Source: Pholiota molesta
Lineage: Eukaryota; Basidiomycota; Agaricomycetes; Agaricales; Strophariaceae
Length of the DNA stretch: 64,000 nt
Reading direction: 5' to 3'
Assembly: GCA_014925825.1 (NCBI GenBank)
Contig: JACGCK010000028.1
Location: 248,001-312,000 of the forward strand
The notes beneath the pieces were generated by a model. That model made no database searches and was not told where the DNA came from. It saw only the letters and a program-made list of their open reading frames with translations. Made by a program: the position numbers and the translations under genes. Below are positions 22,156 through 34,100 of this stretch, one piece after another (the stretch's first letter is position 1; the number at the start of each line of letters is the position of its first letter).

Positions 22156-24666
22156 TCAAAATTGCCCACCTTTGAAACTTGGGCTAGGAACACTTGCCGG
22201 TGATTTACCATCTAAACCAACCGCAACGCTCTCATTCTTCCCCGATTCAAAATGGGAGTCCACCCATCGAACGTGCTGCTGCATCTCCTCATACACGCAC
22301 GCGGCACCATGCTTTCGGAGCACTTTCTCCAAGCCCACTTCCGGCCGTGAAAGGATTAGGAACTTGACGTGCGCGGGGAGCGCACGGATGCCCTTCCCTG
22401 CCATCCATTCCCCAAACGCCTCGACGACGCCCGTCTGCGCCTGAGCCAGACCGTCGATGATGAACACCATGGGCGGAAGCGGGTTCCACGCGCCCCCCGT
22501 TGGGAGACGGCTAGCGACGAAGGCGTGTACTGGCAAGACGAAGAGCGTTTCGAAGCGCTTCTCCAGCGTCTGTTGTGCCGCGCCGATGTTCTTTTCGAAT
22601 GCATCAGAGACGAAGGTGGCTAGGCCCGGCTCGACGGTCGTTGCTTGGTGGATGAGCGTGAGTGGAAGCGCATCAAGGAGCGAGGCCAGATTTGAGCTGG
22701 GTTCGCCTTTGGAGGGGAAAGCCGTGGACCGGTGATCGAATGTGAAATATCCACCGAGCGACCCCATCTCAGCAAGCCAGTGCGAGATGCGTGCCGCGAG
22801 CTGAGTCTTACCGCTCCCCGATGCTCCTATGATGCACATTATATTATTCTCCCTAGGCTTGAAATGGTGCCCGTCGGATAGATTCGAATGACGGAATGAC
22901 GGAGAAAACATCCACTCTCCTATCAATCGCATTAAAGTCGAGTGACTCTCAGAATATGTACCGTGCACTTTAGGGAGTGTCATAGGCAGCATATTGAGTT
23001 TGGGTAAATCTGGATTTGCGCCTAAGGACATTTCCAGATATTGTAGGTCAATTTGATAGAAAGCAATATATGAAGAAAGAAAAAAGTACATACCCATCAA
23101 AGATGGACATCGTACTCTTCTTGACTTCTTGTTCAAGAAAGTGTCTGGTTTTGTTAGATCTTTACCAAGGATGAATTGCTCGCATTCTTCGAAATACCGC
23201 AGCCAGGCTGTGATCTTGAATTCAAACTTGTCTCGCTCGTAGGCTATGACATACAGAAAGAATAGCAAGATATAGGGAACTGGTCAATAAGCAATTTGCG
23301 CATTGAATATTTTGCTCACCGTTTTCCATACTCAAGAATTTCCCAACCGATTCTAAGGCCTTAATTGCGCCACAAAGCATCTCATGCATCAAAGTCGCCG
23401 CACCTTCACTTGTCTTCTCAAGCTGTCGTGTTGACAGATTCTGATAAGGTCCCAAAGCACCATTCAGCGCTTTGATGCATGCCACAGTATTTTTATTGAT
23501 GTTCCGAATGGCAGAATTAGCAATAGTCTGTCAGAGTTGGACATGATAAGGTAAAGTGTCAGAGTCAATGTGCTTGTGTGTACATACCTTGCGCACACCC
23601 TCTACTACGCCTAGCATAATGTCAAGCAAAGAGACAAACTATTCAAAGGGTTAAGTTAGCCTATTAGTTCTCCCATAGAGAAAGGCAGCTCAAATGACTC
23701 ACCATGGATTCATCCAACTGATAGAGTTTCCTCAGCCCAGTAACCTTTTCCGAGATCTCGCGTAACTCCACGAGTGCTTCCCCTTGGCATCGTTCCACGA
23801 AACGTTGAAAATCCGCAGCAGTGAGCGTGTGATTGCGGTCCTTGGCAGCCGTCTCGCGGATGCTTAAACTCAATGTGGTGATTCTAAATTCGGGGAAAGT
23901 GGGCGACCTTGAAGGAGTGAGCGACATCCTCAATCGGGTTGGCGAGGATGGCAATTTGAACCCTACTGGAGCGGATACGGCTCTTCTGTGCTGCTTCACT
24001 GACTCAGTTGGTGAAGTTGGTGATTGTAGAGGATGGTAGACGGGTGCTATCGGCTTGATAACCAGCTCAACATCTATGAGAATAAAATGAGTTTGCGTGC
24101 AAACGATGTCTTAGGCGAGGATGCTCACATGCACCGCGCTCCTCGCCGGCCTCTTTCTGCATCTTCATCAAGTCGCTTATGGTGTATGTCTCTGACCTTC
24201 CCAGTACGGTTTTGTTCCAGAGCATGTGGCTCCGCACCTCAAAGCGTATTTTCGACGAATCCTTCAGGTCGATGCTGCACGTTTTGTCAGGCAAATATAA
24301 CAAAATACCGTCATTCTATCAATATTGCTCACATTGGCAGATTCTCTTCCCATACAATAGAGGCACCGCTCTTTTTGTATTCTGTCGCGAATGATTCACG
24401 TGTTTCAAGATTTTCCAGTTGTACGAACGTTGAAGCAACGGGCTGCCATCCGGATGGGGCCAGGCCACGAACACCAGCAACTGTGAGCTTGTGAGTTAAG
24501 CTGAAGTAATTCCCGGGATTACGTGCATACTATGAAACGAAATTTTCTTCCGTTCCTCGAATCCGAGTTTTCTAGGAGAGAGACAGTAGAGTGAGAATCC
24601 TGATGGAGACTAGCATGATCATACATACACAGGAGATGCTCTCCTATTCTCCAAGTCAACCATGTT
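22156..24666 (-). CDS. NACHT-like P-loop NTPase with C2-like N-terminus
   Basis: A multi-exon gene; start ATG near 24666 (MVDLENRRASP), stop 22156. Early exons encode a C2-like sandwich (LTVAGVRGLAPSGWQP, then SGASIVWEENLP, then LYLPDKTCSIDLKDSSKIRF), then a Pro/Ser linker and helical segments. The last large exon, 23268-22156, contains Walker A GASGSGKTQLA, an RxxF-type GGYFTFDHRS strand, Walker B MVFIIDGLAQAQ and a sensor-like KFLILSRPE. This is the order of NACHT/STAND ATPases that sit in fungal NLR-like proteins. No WD40, ankyrin or TPR repeats follow: the protein stops about 50 residues after the sensor, so it is a short repeat-less form. Exons between 24500 and 24600 could not be phased. 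A role in non-self sensing is known for the family but not shown here. Confidence 0.72.
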
Positions 24667-25972
24667 TAGACCAGTTAACTTCCTTGTCAGATGGATAGGT
24701 CGTCAACGACCAACAAATGCGATTGCAAGTGGATGCAGGAACGTTAGATGAAAGTCAAGTATTTGAGTCCTAAAGCCACCACCCCCGAATGAAATGAAAT
24801 GAAAGTCTTCGGTAAGTGCTTGACTCGTACAAGAGTTTTGTAACTGAAATCAACGACTCACCTTCTCGATAATAGGAACGCAGAGCAAGCGACTGAGGTC
24901 AATCCGCTGCGTTACTTATACTGTATCGATATTGGTGCTCTGCGTGTGAGAAGGCTGTCAAAGGTCACTGCTGTGGCTCGTTGCGTTTATGTATATAAAG
25001 CTGCAATGCACGAACCATGGTATCATCGTATGGCGACAGATATCAGATTCAAATACACGCGGTCAGCAGGACGTCCAGAAACGTGTATATTTACACACCT
25101 TTGATGTGCACCAAATGAACCTCCCTGCTGTTTGCGAGTGCGCGGCCGGGTTTTCGACGAGGCAGTGCTTGTCAAAGCGGAATGATTCTCGGAATAGACA
25201 ACGCCCAGTCCGGCCTGAACCTGGCCTTCCAGCTGACCCCTCGACGATTACGATGGTTTCTGATCGATGCGCGTCTTGTAGGCATGGACTAGGAAGAGTC
25301 TCTCGGAGTAAAACCGCGATCATGTTGACTGTTGTTTCCGAATACCCGTCAAGGTCAAGCGCGCGTGGCGATCAGGGTCCGTATATTATGGAGTCATTCA
25401 ATCCCAAGGAGGACAAAGATCTGACAAAGATGCGTTGAAATTTCCATTGGTGTGCTATTTATCCCAGAGAATAATTGACGCATGTGGTTATTCTCTTGGC
25501 TTGCACTAAGATAGGCAATGTAGCTCAGTAACGATACCTGATTCAAACTGAAGATGAAGATAACCCAGAAGGGATTCCGTATGAGAGAATTGACAGAGAT
25601 TGGCTGCCTTTGCAGAAAGAAAATTGGCTGGGTCGGAGTAGGTCAGAGTAAGCCAAGAGCAAGTTGCCATAAAATATTAAAAACGTAAATTCCCGCGATC
25701 AACCAGGCATCAATGCAACATCCAGTCAGAAATATTCGACCCCGCTTGGAGCTTGAGTGTGGGCGCTTGAGCGCTCAGATAGAGAATGTTAATATGAGAC
25801 TTGAAGTGGATTTAATGCGCTCGAGACATAATTTGTTGATAGTATTACACAGTCCCAACGGCGTGGCAGATCTACCATGGCAATCTATAAGGATCGAGGC
25901 CTGAGGTCCTGAACGAGAAAAGCAAATTGATCAAAAAGGGCGAAAAAATAGGCCGGCCAAGATGCCATGGTC
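24667..25972. other. Intergenic, no supported gene
   Basis: A frame of about 150 codons at 24989-25438 has no domain, no splice support and unusual composition, so I do not call it. Upstream of the NACHT-like gene there is a pair of GAAATGAAATGAAA words near 24790. Nothing else is recognised. Confidence 0.5.
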
Positions 25973-28331
25973 TTAAGCTTGCAAGCCCTGCTCATCGTAG
26001 ATGTAATCCGTGTATACCGGAACCCACACCTTCTCGCCTGCCCTCTCTCGGACGTCATCCTTCGACCACCCAGACTCTCCCTTCAGCCATCTTTCACCTG
26101 CGCTACCCTCCTCGATCGCCTGCTCGGCGACGCCGACGGCAACTTCAAAGTTGACTTTTGGAGAATCCCCGAAGTCCGGCAGAAGGGCAGCGCCGGTGTA
26201 GTGCCCATCTATATCATTCAAGGCGGGTGAGAGGGACGCGAGACGCCGGGCACCAGCAATGAGCATGGTGTCAGTGACGCAGCGCGACTGAGCGAGGATG
26301 GCCCCGAATCCAAGGCCTGGGTAGATAAGTGCATTGTTACATTCCGCGATTCTAGCAGAGAAAAGGGTCGTTTAAACAAAGGATAAAATACGGCAGTTTT
26401 AGAGGACTCACTGAAATTCTATCTCTTTCCCATCTACCTTCCATTTCACGCTCTCGAATGGACTGCCTGTAGCAATCAAAGCGCGTCCATCCGTCCACTT
26501 GATTAGATCTTCAGGGGTGGCCTCTACCAGTCTACTCGGGTTCGAAAGAGGGAGTATAATTGGATGTTCCCCATCCTGCAGCCCTTCGGCCATGGCCTCA
26601 ATGACATCCTTGGTGAATGCTCCAGCCGCGGTCGAACAGCCGATTAAAATGGTCGGCCGCACGCGCTTAACCACGTCCAGAAGCGAAACGTGTTTCTTCG
26701 ACCCTTGTTCTGGGCTTTGAGCACTCTCGTTATTCGATGCTTCCCATCCCTCGTCGGCTGGCCTGAAGAACGCGCGTCGCATTTCATTTCCAGACAGATC
26801 ATCACCCTGTCCTTGCTCGTATAGCAGACCTTCGCGGTCGACAAGCCAAAATTGTCGGTTTGCTTTCTCTTCCTCCAGTCCATCTTCTGAAACCATCGCG
26901 TCACGCAACTGGACAGTGATTCCCATCCCTGCTGAGCCTGCACCAAAGATTACGAAACGTTGGTCTGCAAGTCGGTTTCTGACGGATTTATGGTTGATAT
27001 CGCTATCCAATGCATCTGCGCGACCTTGACTGGATATCCGAATGGCAGACATGATGCAGGCAAGAGTTACAGCGCCCGTTCCTTGTCTGTAACGAAGAAG
27101 GGAATTGGTTTCACAGCCTGGGGAAGGCACATTGAGAAAGGGACTTACATGTCATCGTTGAAGACCGCATGGGTATCGTGGTAGCGATTTAAGAGACGAT
27201 GGGCATTCGTAACGCCAAAATCTTCGAAATGAAGTAGACTATGCGGATAATACTTTCGTACGAGCTGAACAAATCTATCAAATGTAAAGATCTGTTGGAG
27301 TCGGTCCGGCGAGAAATAGTAAATGACATACTTGTCCACAAACTTGTCATATGCTTCCCCTCGAACCCGCTTCTCGGCCCATCCCTATCACACAAAGTGT
27401 TGAGGATCCAAAAGATCCCAGTGCAATTATGAACCTTTATGGACGTACAACGTAGAGAGGATCTTTCAAGAGATTTTCATTGTTTGTTCCTACATCGAGT
27501 GTGACTGCAAGAGACCTTGAGGGATCCAAGCCGCCAATAAGACTGAGAACACGAAGAGGGTTAACGTCAATTTCCTGAGATGAAATTTGGGGTACCTACG
27601 TGTAAATTGCCGACTTCGCTGTGGAGATCTGTCATGCATAATGAGTAACATGCAATATATGCGATGGGTAGGATAAAGCTCATACACCAATTCCCTATCG
27701 CAATAGGCGTTAGATGACGTCATCGATAGCAAGGCTTATAGCACGTACCCCGACACCTTGGTCACCAATGCCCAGAATGGCCTCTGCGTCAGTGACCACA
27801 ATTAAGTCTATCTCTTTTCCTCGCGTTTGTTCGATGAATGCTTCTTCCATCATATCTTGATCTGGGAATGCAAGGAACAATCCTTCGCTCCGTCTGAAGA
27901 GATGAGAGTAGTTCGAAATCGCTTCCGCCTGTTGATTGTTGGCTTTAGTATCCTTCAATCTAATCGAGCCACCACGCATATCAACTACTCACCTCCGTAG
28001 GGGTATAGATAATAGGAATAAGTTCCTTCAAGTGCCTCGCCAGCAAGGAATAATACAACGTCCAGTTCTGGTCCTTCAAGCTCTGCAAGAAAGTGTTCTT
28101 CCGAATCGGCAGATCGCGCTGCTTGAGCTGGCCATACGCTCTGATGCATTGCTCGTCCAGCGTGTTGACTCTGGACGGCAGACGTCCTTCGAGGCCGAAA
28201 GCTTTACGTTCTGCGGGAGTAAAGCCCATGCCTTTGTTGAAGCGGGGCGATGTTAAGAGCGTGTGCCCTTTCAGCGCGATACGCTGAGAGCCGATGAAAT
28301 GGGGAGGCTTGTGTGAATGGAGGACGTTCAT
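25973..28331 (-). CDS. NAD(P)-dependent malic enzyme
   Basis: Oxidative decarboxylation of malate to pyruvate and CO2, probably mitochondrial or cytosolic (no obvious presequence at MNVLHSHKPPHF). About nine exons, including 28331-27993, 27928-27749, 27694-27686 (9 nt), 27628-27600 and from 27542, with the last ending at 25973. Family landmarks in order: KGMGFTPAERKAFGLEG-like N-domain, LIPIIYTPTE, EAISNYSHLFRR, the DLIVVTDAEAILGIGDQG malic-enzyme signature with catalytic-site residues, GIGISTAK, TLDVGTNNENLL, VFNDDMQGTGAV, the dinucleotide motif FVIFGAGSAGMGI, the ILIGCSTAAGAF region, PLSNPSRLVEATPEDL and ALIATGSPF. NAD versus NADP preference is not decided. The gene is divergently transcribed from the lectin gene. 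Confidence 0.93.
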
Positions 28332-29120
28332 TGTCGAGAGGTAGGTGATAGTGGGGCGTCGTTATCTCACTGGATATGGATAGGTCTATTTTGAATTCTT
28401 AAGTGGCACCTCCGATCTGGTCATGTGGGCCCACGCCGTCCCTTGAACAAGTCTGCACAAAGGGAAGGTGAAATCATCATAAAAGACGCGATCATCTGGA
28501 AAGAATTCATGACATACAGTGGTGCGAAGCCTGGTATCTGTGTTTTGACCTGGTACAGAAGTGGTAAAGCGACGGGCCTATACTTGTTAGCTTGACATGC
28601 AAACCTGGAAGGAATTTACGCCGGTGCTCTGAGTTCATTTGTTGGTTTGAAAGTGAGAAAAGCGAGAACGTCGCAACGTTCAATATTTGAACCTTTCTAC
28701 CGATTTGCTGTTGAGAGTTCCATTGGAGTTCCATCGAACAAAGCCTGAGCAAAGCCTGCTTTGGTCCAGGATTCAAAGCATTCAAAAAGATCATTGCAAA
28801 AGGTAATTTGTGGGCATGAGGAAATGTAGTTCTTCGTCCTCATTTCCAAAGCTCAGAAGTAGGGTTTCAAGTAATGAAAGGGAGAACAGGAAGATTTATT
28901 GCGACTGCGAATCCGAGTTGCCGTATGTTATTAGTCACGTGACCCACACATTCGTGGCAGCGTCGTTCCGCTCGCCACAACTCTGAGTCTCCACTGTCCA
29001 GAGCCCTCACATAAACCCAACCCGTCTCGCACCGAGCGGCAAGAAAAGCGACGGGCCTCCATTAATTGGCGCACCAACGACAAACCGACGCCGAAGAGCC
29101 GAAGAGCGACCTCTCGCACA
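28332..29120. other. Divergent promoter region, malic enzyme / L-type lectin
   Basis: 789 bp separate two start codons facing away from each other, so regulatory sites for both genes should be here. I see no gene, no clear TATA box and no strong repeat. Open frames near 28507-28794 and 28931-29215 on the minus strand lack coding features. Confidence 0.5.
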
Positions 29121-30654
29121 ATGTTTTCGCGGTGTTCGAGCATAGCCTCGGTCGCGCTTCTGCTTTCATTTGCGAGCCTATTCATCGGGACTGCCCTGGC
29201 GGCGACGGATGACAAGACACGGCTGGGGAACAGTACTATTGATAGGGTGCGTTATGTTGGTTCTGTGGACGCTCGAGGCACGGTGGACTGACTGGGAGCA
29301 TAGACGTTGCAACTTCGCACACATTCAATATACGCCCCGTACATCGACCAAGATCTGCAGAATAGGTGCGAAGCGTTCTAGGATGCTCTTTGATTGGTGC
29401 TAATGGCGACTATGTTTGTGTAGGTGGTGGGATTTTGGTGCCGATGCATACGTCGTACGTCCTATTCCAATCAACATCCGCAATTACTCATCGACTTGCA
29501 TAGAACACGAACAAGTACATCCGACTCACAAGAAACCGACCATCCCAAATGGTATGCACATTAAATTTTTGGTCTCTATTTCATTTCCGTTGACGCTCGT
29601 CCTCAGGGATGGCTATGGTCCCGACTCGCACTCACTGCCTCCAACTTCGTCATCGAAGTCGAGTTCAAAGTCTCCGGCGACCCATCCCACCTGTATGGCG
29701 ACGGTCTCGCGATGTGGCTCACAAAGGACCGAGCAGCTGAAGGACCAGTATTTGGCAGCAAAGGTGCGTAACGACCTTCCTACATTTCGTATGTATCCGC
29801 CTGACATTTTCCCCGTAGACCAATTCACTGGACTTGGTATCTTCCTTGATACATATGCAAACGAAAAACACACATATTCCTTCCCTCGCATTGTGGGTAT
29901 CCTCGGCGATGGTAAGATGAAATACGACTTTGGCCGTGACGGCGAGGGCCAAGAACTCGGGTCTTGCTCTGTATGTGTCTCCTGGATTATTCTACAAGGC
30001 GTTCACTCATTATCTGCTTAGGCCAACTTCCGGCGAACAAACGTGGCCACGAAGCTGAAAGTGACCTACGTGAAAGACACTTTCCTCGACGTGGGTCACA
30101 ATCTGCTATGCAAATACGCCGAATCTAATCTCGTTCATTCATTCAGGTCAAGATCCAATATAAGGCATGGGACGACTGGACAGACTGCTTCCACGTCGAG
30201 AAAGTAGCTCTGCCCACTAACCCCTTCCTCGGCTTCTCAGCCATGACGGGCGATGTCTCCGATGCACATGAGTACGCACCCTTCTCCTTAATTCAATCCA
30301 TTCGCTAATCAATGTCCGTCACACAGCATCATCTCCGTTAATTCTTACTCCGCCATCCTCTCGCAGCCCGAAAGCGCGCCCAACAAGCACAAGAAGACCT
30401 CCATCTTCTCCTCTGCGCACCCCGACGCCGCCCCCGGCGCCGGGACCTGGCTCGGCCTCCTCTTCAAGCTCATCCTTCTCGGCGGTGTCGTCGCTGGAGG
30501 GTATTATGGGTGGCAAGAGTATCAGCGGCGGCAGCGGTACGGTGGATTCGGAGGTGGGATGGGCGGAGGTGGGATGGGCGGTGGCAGCGGGTATGGGATG
30601 CGCAGTGCGGGTGTTGGAGGCGGGTTTGGAGATTATGGCGGCAAGCGGTATTAG
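29121..30654 (+). CDS. L-type (legume-like) lectin of the early secretory pathway, VIP36/ERGIC-53 class
   Basis: ATG 29121 opens a signal peptide (IASVALLLSFASLFIGTALA). Several short exons then encode a legume-lectin domain: LQLRTHSIYAPYIDQDLQNR, WWDFGADAYV, NTNKYIRLTQ, WSRLALTASNFVIEVEFKVS, GDGLAMWLTKDRA, FTGLGIFLDTYAN (the Ca2+/sugar loop) and GFSAMTGDVSDAHDIISVNSY. A single C-terminal membrane segment (WLGLLFKLILLGGVVAGGYYG) follows, then a short cytosolic tail rich in Gly, Met and Tyr ending in GGKRY. Such proteins bind high-mannose glycoproteins in the lumen and cycle between ER and Golgi as cargo receptors. The glycine-rich tail lacks the KKFF-type signal of animal ERGIC-53. Stop TAG at 30652-30654. 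Confidence 0.88.
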
Positions 30655-31165
30655 GTCCTATCGAAGTTGAGAGCTTCGCGTTAATTAGCTAGCTTAGCAT
30701 AGCTGTCTTGATTGGATGGAGGCGTTGTATATGGTGGAATGTTATTTATCTATTATCCGCGCGCACATTATCTATTTTCTTTCTTTCTATCTTTCTTGTT
30801 GACTCCAGAGTGAAAATAGCGATCTGGTCATTATTAAGCGCCTACAATTCAATTATCAGTGACTTGGTCGATTATTTGGTGCGGCCAAACAAAGCGTATC
30901 AGGAGCCAAAAAATAATGCTGTACGAAACGAAGGTTTCTCCTCAACACTCAGCGCGTCCGCCATAACTGGCTTCGCACACCCGCTCCACCGCATTTCCAC
31001 TCTTTCTAGCTTCCGTTTTATCCAAGAACCGTCCCGAACTGTCCAGAATCTCGCAAGATCGAGCCACGTCGACCCGCTGCATACCCACGCGAAACGAAAC
31101 ACGCTTCTATGTGCGCTGACGCTGCCCGCCAACGTCCGTAATCCGTCGTATCCGGCCTATACAAG
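30655..31165. other. Intergenic, lectin 3' end to SWR1 promoter
   Basis: No supported gene. A T/C-rich run (TTTCTTTCTTTC...) occurs near 30775-30800, and the GC-richer 3' half probably holds the SWR1 promoter. Confidence 0.5.
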
Positions 31166-34100
31166 ATGTCTGCGAATGGCATGAATGACTCCGCCTCCGA
31201 GGACGCCGGCGTGGGCGCTGGTAATCGTGCAACATCGACCGCGAGGAGAAACTTGAATGGGACGCGTGTGGTGGCGAGGGCGAGGTCTGCTGCTGGATTG
31301 CATGCGGCCGGGGGAGTGTGAATGGAGGGCTGGCGCCTGTGGAAGTCACTGCGGAGATGGTGCAAGCTGCGCGTGTCGCATTGCTCGTTGAAAAGCAGCG
31401 TAGCTTGGAGGATACCGTTGACAGGCATGATGACAAGGTGCGTCGCCGTCTCGGCGTATTTCTTTCGCGTTCAGATTTGATGATTCAATGCGGTTTCTAG
31501 GTCAGGGAGTTGTTTCATATGGAGAATTTTAGAAACATGCTTCTATACGACCCCAAGGTGCGCGAAGCTGTTAAACTGCTTAAGAACATGAGCTGACCAC
31601 CAAAATAGATGGCCAAAGAAGATAACACAGCTGTGTTCAGAGAGGTTTCTATCCTATCCTTTCATGTCATAAAGCATTCTATATTAATAAGGATACTAGT
31701 ATAAAGCCACATACGACCTTGTCGAAAATGCAGCACCCGTTGCAGGCCCATCTCGACAAACCCGTGGAAGAGCCAACGAACGCCGTCAAGTCCTCAAAAG
31801 CGCTGCTATATCCGCTCCTGTCCCGTCATTACCCGCTAAACGGAAACCCAAAAACAAAAAAGCAGACAATACCGACCTAGAAAATATCCTCATTAGCGCT
31901 GCTCGAAGCTATAAAGGCAAAGGCAAACAAAAGGAAGTGGTTCCAGAGGCAGGACTTCTTGCGCCCGCCGTGGCGGAGCAATCTTTCACGGATTTGGAAT
32001 CAATATCTGCTCCAACTCCAGCTCATGAAGAATCGGCATCGATTACCGTAGTACGGCGAAAATCTGACAAACAATCGCATGTCCTATCCCCTCTAACGCC
32101 ACGGGTCCTGCCTGAGAGTGCACCACCTGCCCCGATTGCAGAACAATTTCCCCACGATTCAATATCGACTCACCGAATACCAGAGCGGAAGACAAAAGGG
32201 AATACACGCACACCCAATTTAAAAAGGCCTGCGCCCGTCTCTGTAGACTCACTCGAGCTAGCAGAAAAGCTCGACTCTGGTGTAGCAACCGATGCCGCAG
32301 ACGAGCCATCATTTGTGTGTCCTCCGATGGCAGTGGACCCACAGCCGCCACAGATCGCGCAAACATCACTCGAGCCGTTAGCACCACGAGATGGTTCGAT
32401 CTCTACTGGTCTGAATAGGCGGAGCGGACGTTTGAGAGAACCACCGCCTGCTAAGCCGCCACCAAAATCGCCTGTTAAGCATAAAGTAAGTTTAATCTCG
32501 ATGCATAAATCCTTTTTCTTGCTCGATGTTAACGTTTGATATTACTCAGGTTCGACCGTCCTTATCCGAAATACAACCACCACCATTACTTTCTCCTCCA
32601 ACGGTGTCAGCGCCGCCTGAATCACCTGTTAAATTTAGCATCAAGCGGATCAAACTAATCGTCCGTCGCCCGCCACCGACGCTCACAGACCCCCGCCAAC
32701 GGCCCCCTCCGCCCAAATTCAACCACTCCCTTCCCGACTTCCTGCACTCCTACATCTCGCTCGACGAGCAACAGCCCGACGCCGACCCCGAAAAACTGGC
32801 GAGAGAAGCCAAGGCCGAGGCCGCCATCCGCGAGCGCGTGCAGCGCTTCCACGACGACGGCCGGTTCATCCCCGGCACGGACGCGCTCTTCGGGACGACG
32901 CCGTCCGACGTGCCGTATGTCCCCCCGACGCGCACGACGCGGGATATCTGGGACGACGTGGTGGAGGCGGCCGTCGCGCAGGCGAAGGCGCGGCCGAAGA
33001 AGTCGGTGGGCAGGGTGGTGGCGGCGCAGATTGCGGGGAAGGTGCAGGCGCACTTTGGGGCGAAGGAGTCGAAGAAGACGAAGGCGGGCCATGCGGAGGA
33101 GCGCCGTTTGAGGAATTTGGCGAAGAGTACGATGAAGTTGGTTATTGCGGAGTGGAAAAAGGCGGTTTATGTGCGTGTTTTGTTTCACTTTTTCCTTATT
33201 TAGAGAGGTAGAACGCTGACATGATTGATGTATTATATGTAGCATATCCGCGAGAAGCAACGGTTGGAGCTCGAGGCGGAGGAGAGGAGGCTTGGGCGCG
33301 CACATCTTGCTTCTATCTTGGACCAGTCAGGTCAGATCTTGGAGACGCAGCAGGGTGATTTGTCACGCGGTGATTTGTACGGTTCGCGGAGTCGCTCTGG
33401 GAGCATTGGCGACCTCGGAGATGAAGAGGACGAGGACGAGGAGGATGAGGATGAAGAAGAGGGAGATGATGACGAGGAGGATGACAACGAAGATGGAGAT
33501 CTCGAGCACCAGTCTTCAACGAGCGTTCGTTCCGGCACGGAGGACGTTGAAGATGACGGAGATGGTCAAGATGATGACGAAGGGGAAGGCACTTCTCTTT
33601 TACTCTTTGACAATATTCCGACGCACACATCTACTTTGCCCACTACACCGTCTGGAACGTCTGGAACGTCCGCCAGCACGCCAGCCGAGCTACAAGAAGA
33701 CGAAGTCCCCGAGGCGTCGACGTCCCAGTTGTTGAACGGCAAAGGTAGCAGCGCCCTTGATGCCATTATGATGTATGCGGACTCGGATTCGGAGACGGAG
33801 ACGGATCTGGGAGATCTTCTCCAAGCCGAATCTTCACCTGTGAAGCCTCCTGCGAAAGCTCGTGTAGCCGATATTCAAGACGGTGCTGGAATGGAGGATG
33901 TTCAGCTTCCCTTGGCTGTTCCGCTCAACATCACAGGCCAAGACGAGGACCTTGTACAAGTAGACGATACCCGAAGGTCTATATCACCCTCTACACTTGC
34001 GGATGCCGATAAAGATGCCTCTCGATCGCGTACATGTTCTCATTCCCGTGAAGTTCGATTCCATTCGCCAAATATGGAGGAGAGTCAGCCGGAAGTAGAT

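Noticed and set aside
24989..25438. Open frame of about 149 codons
   Set aside because: No recognisable feature and overlapped by an antisense frame of similar quality.
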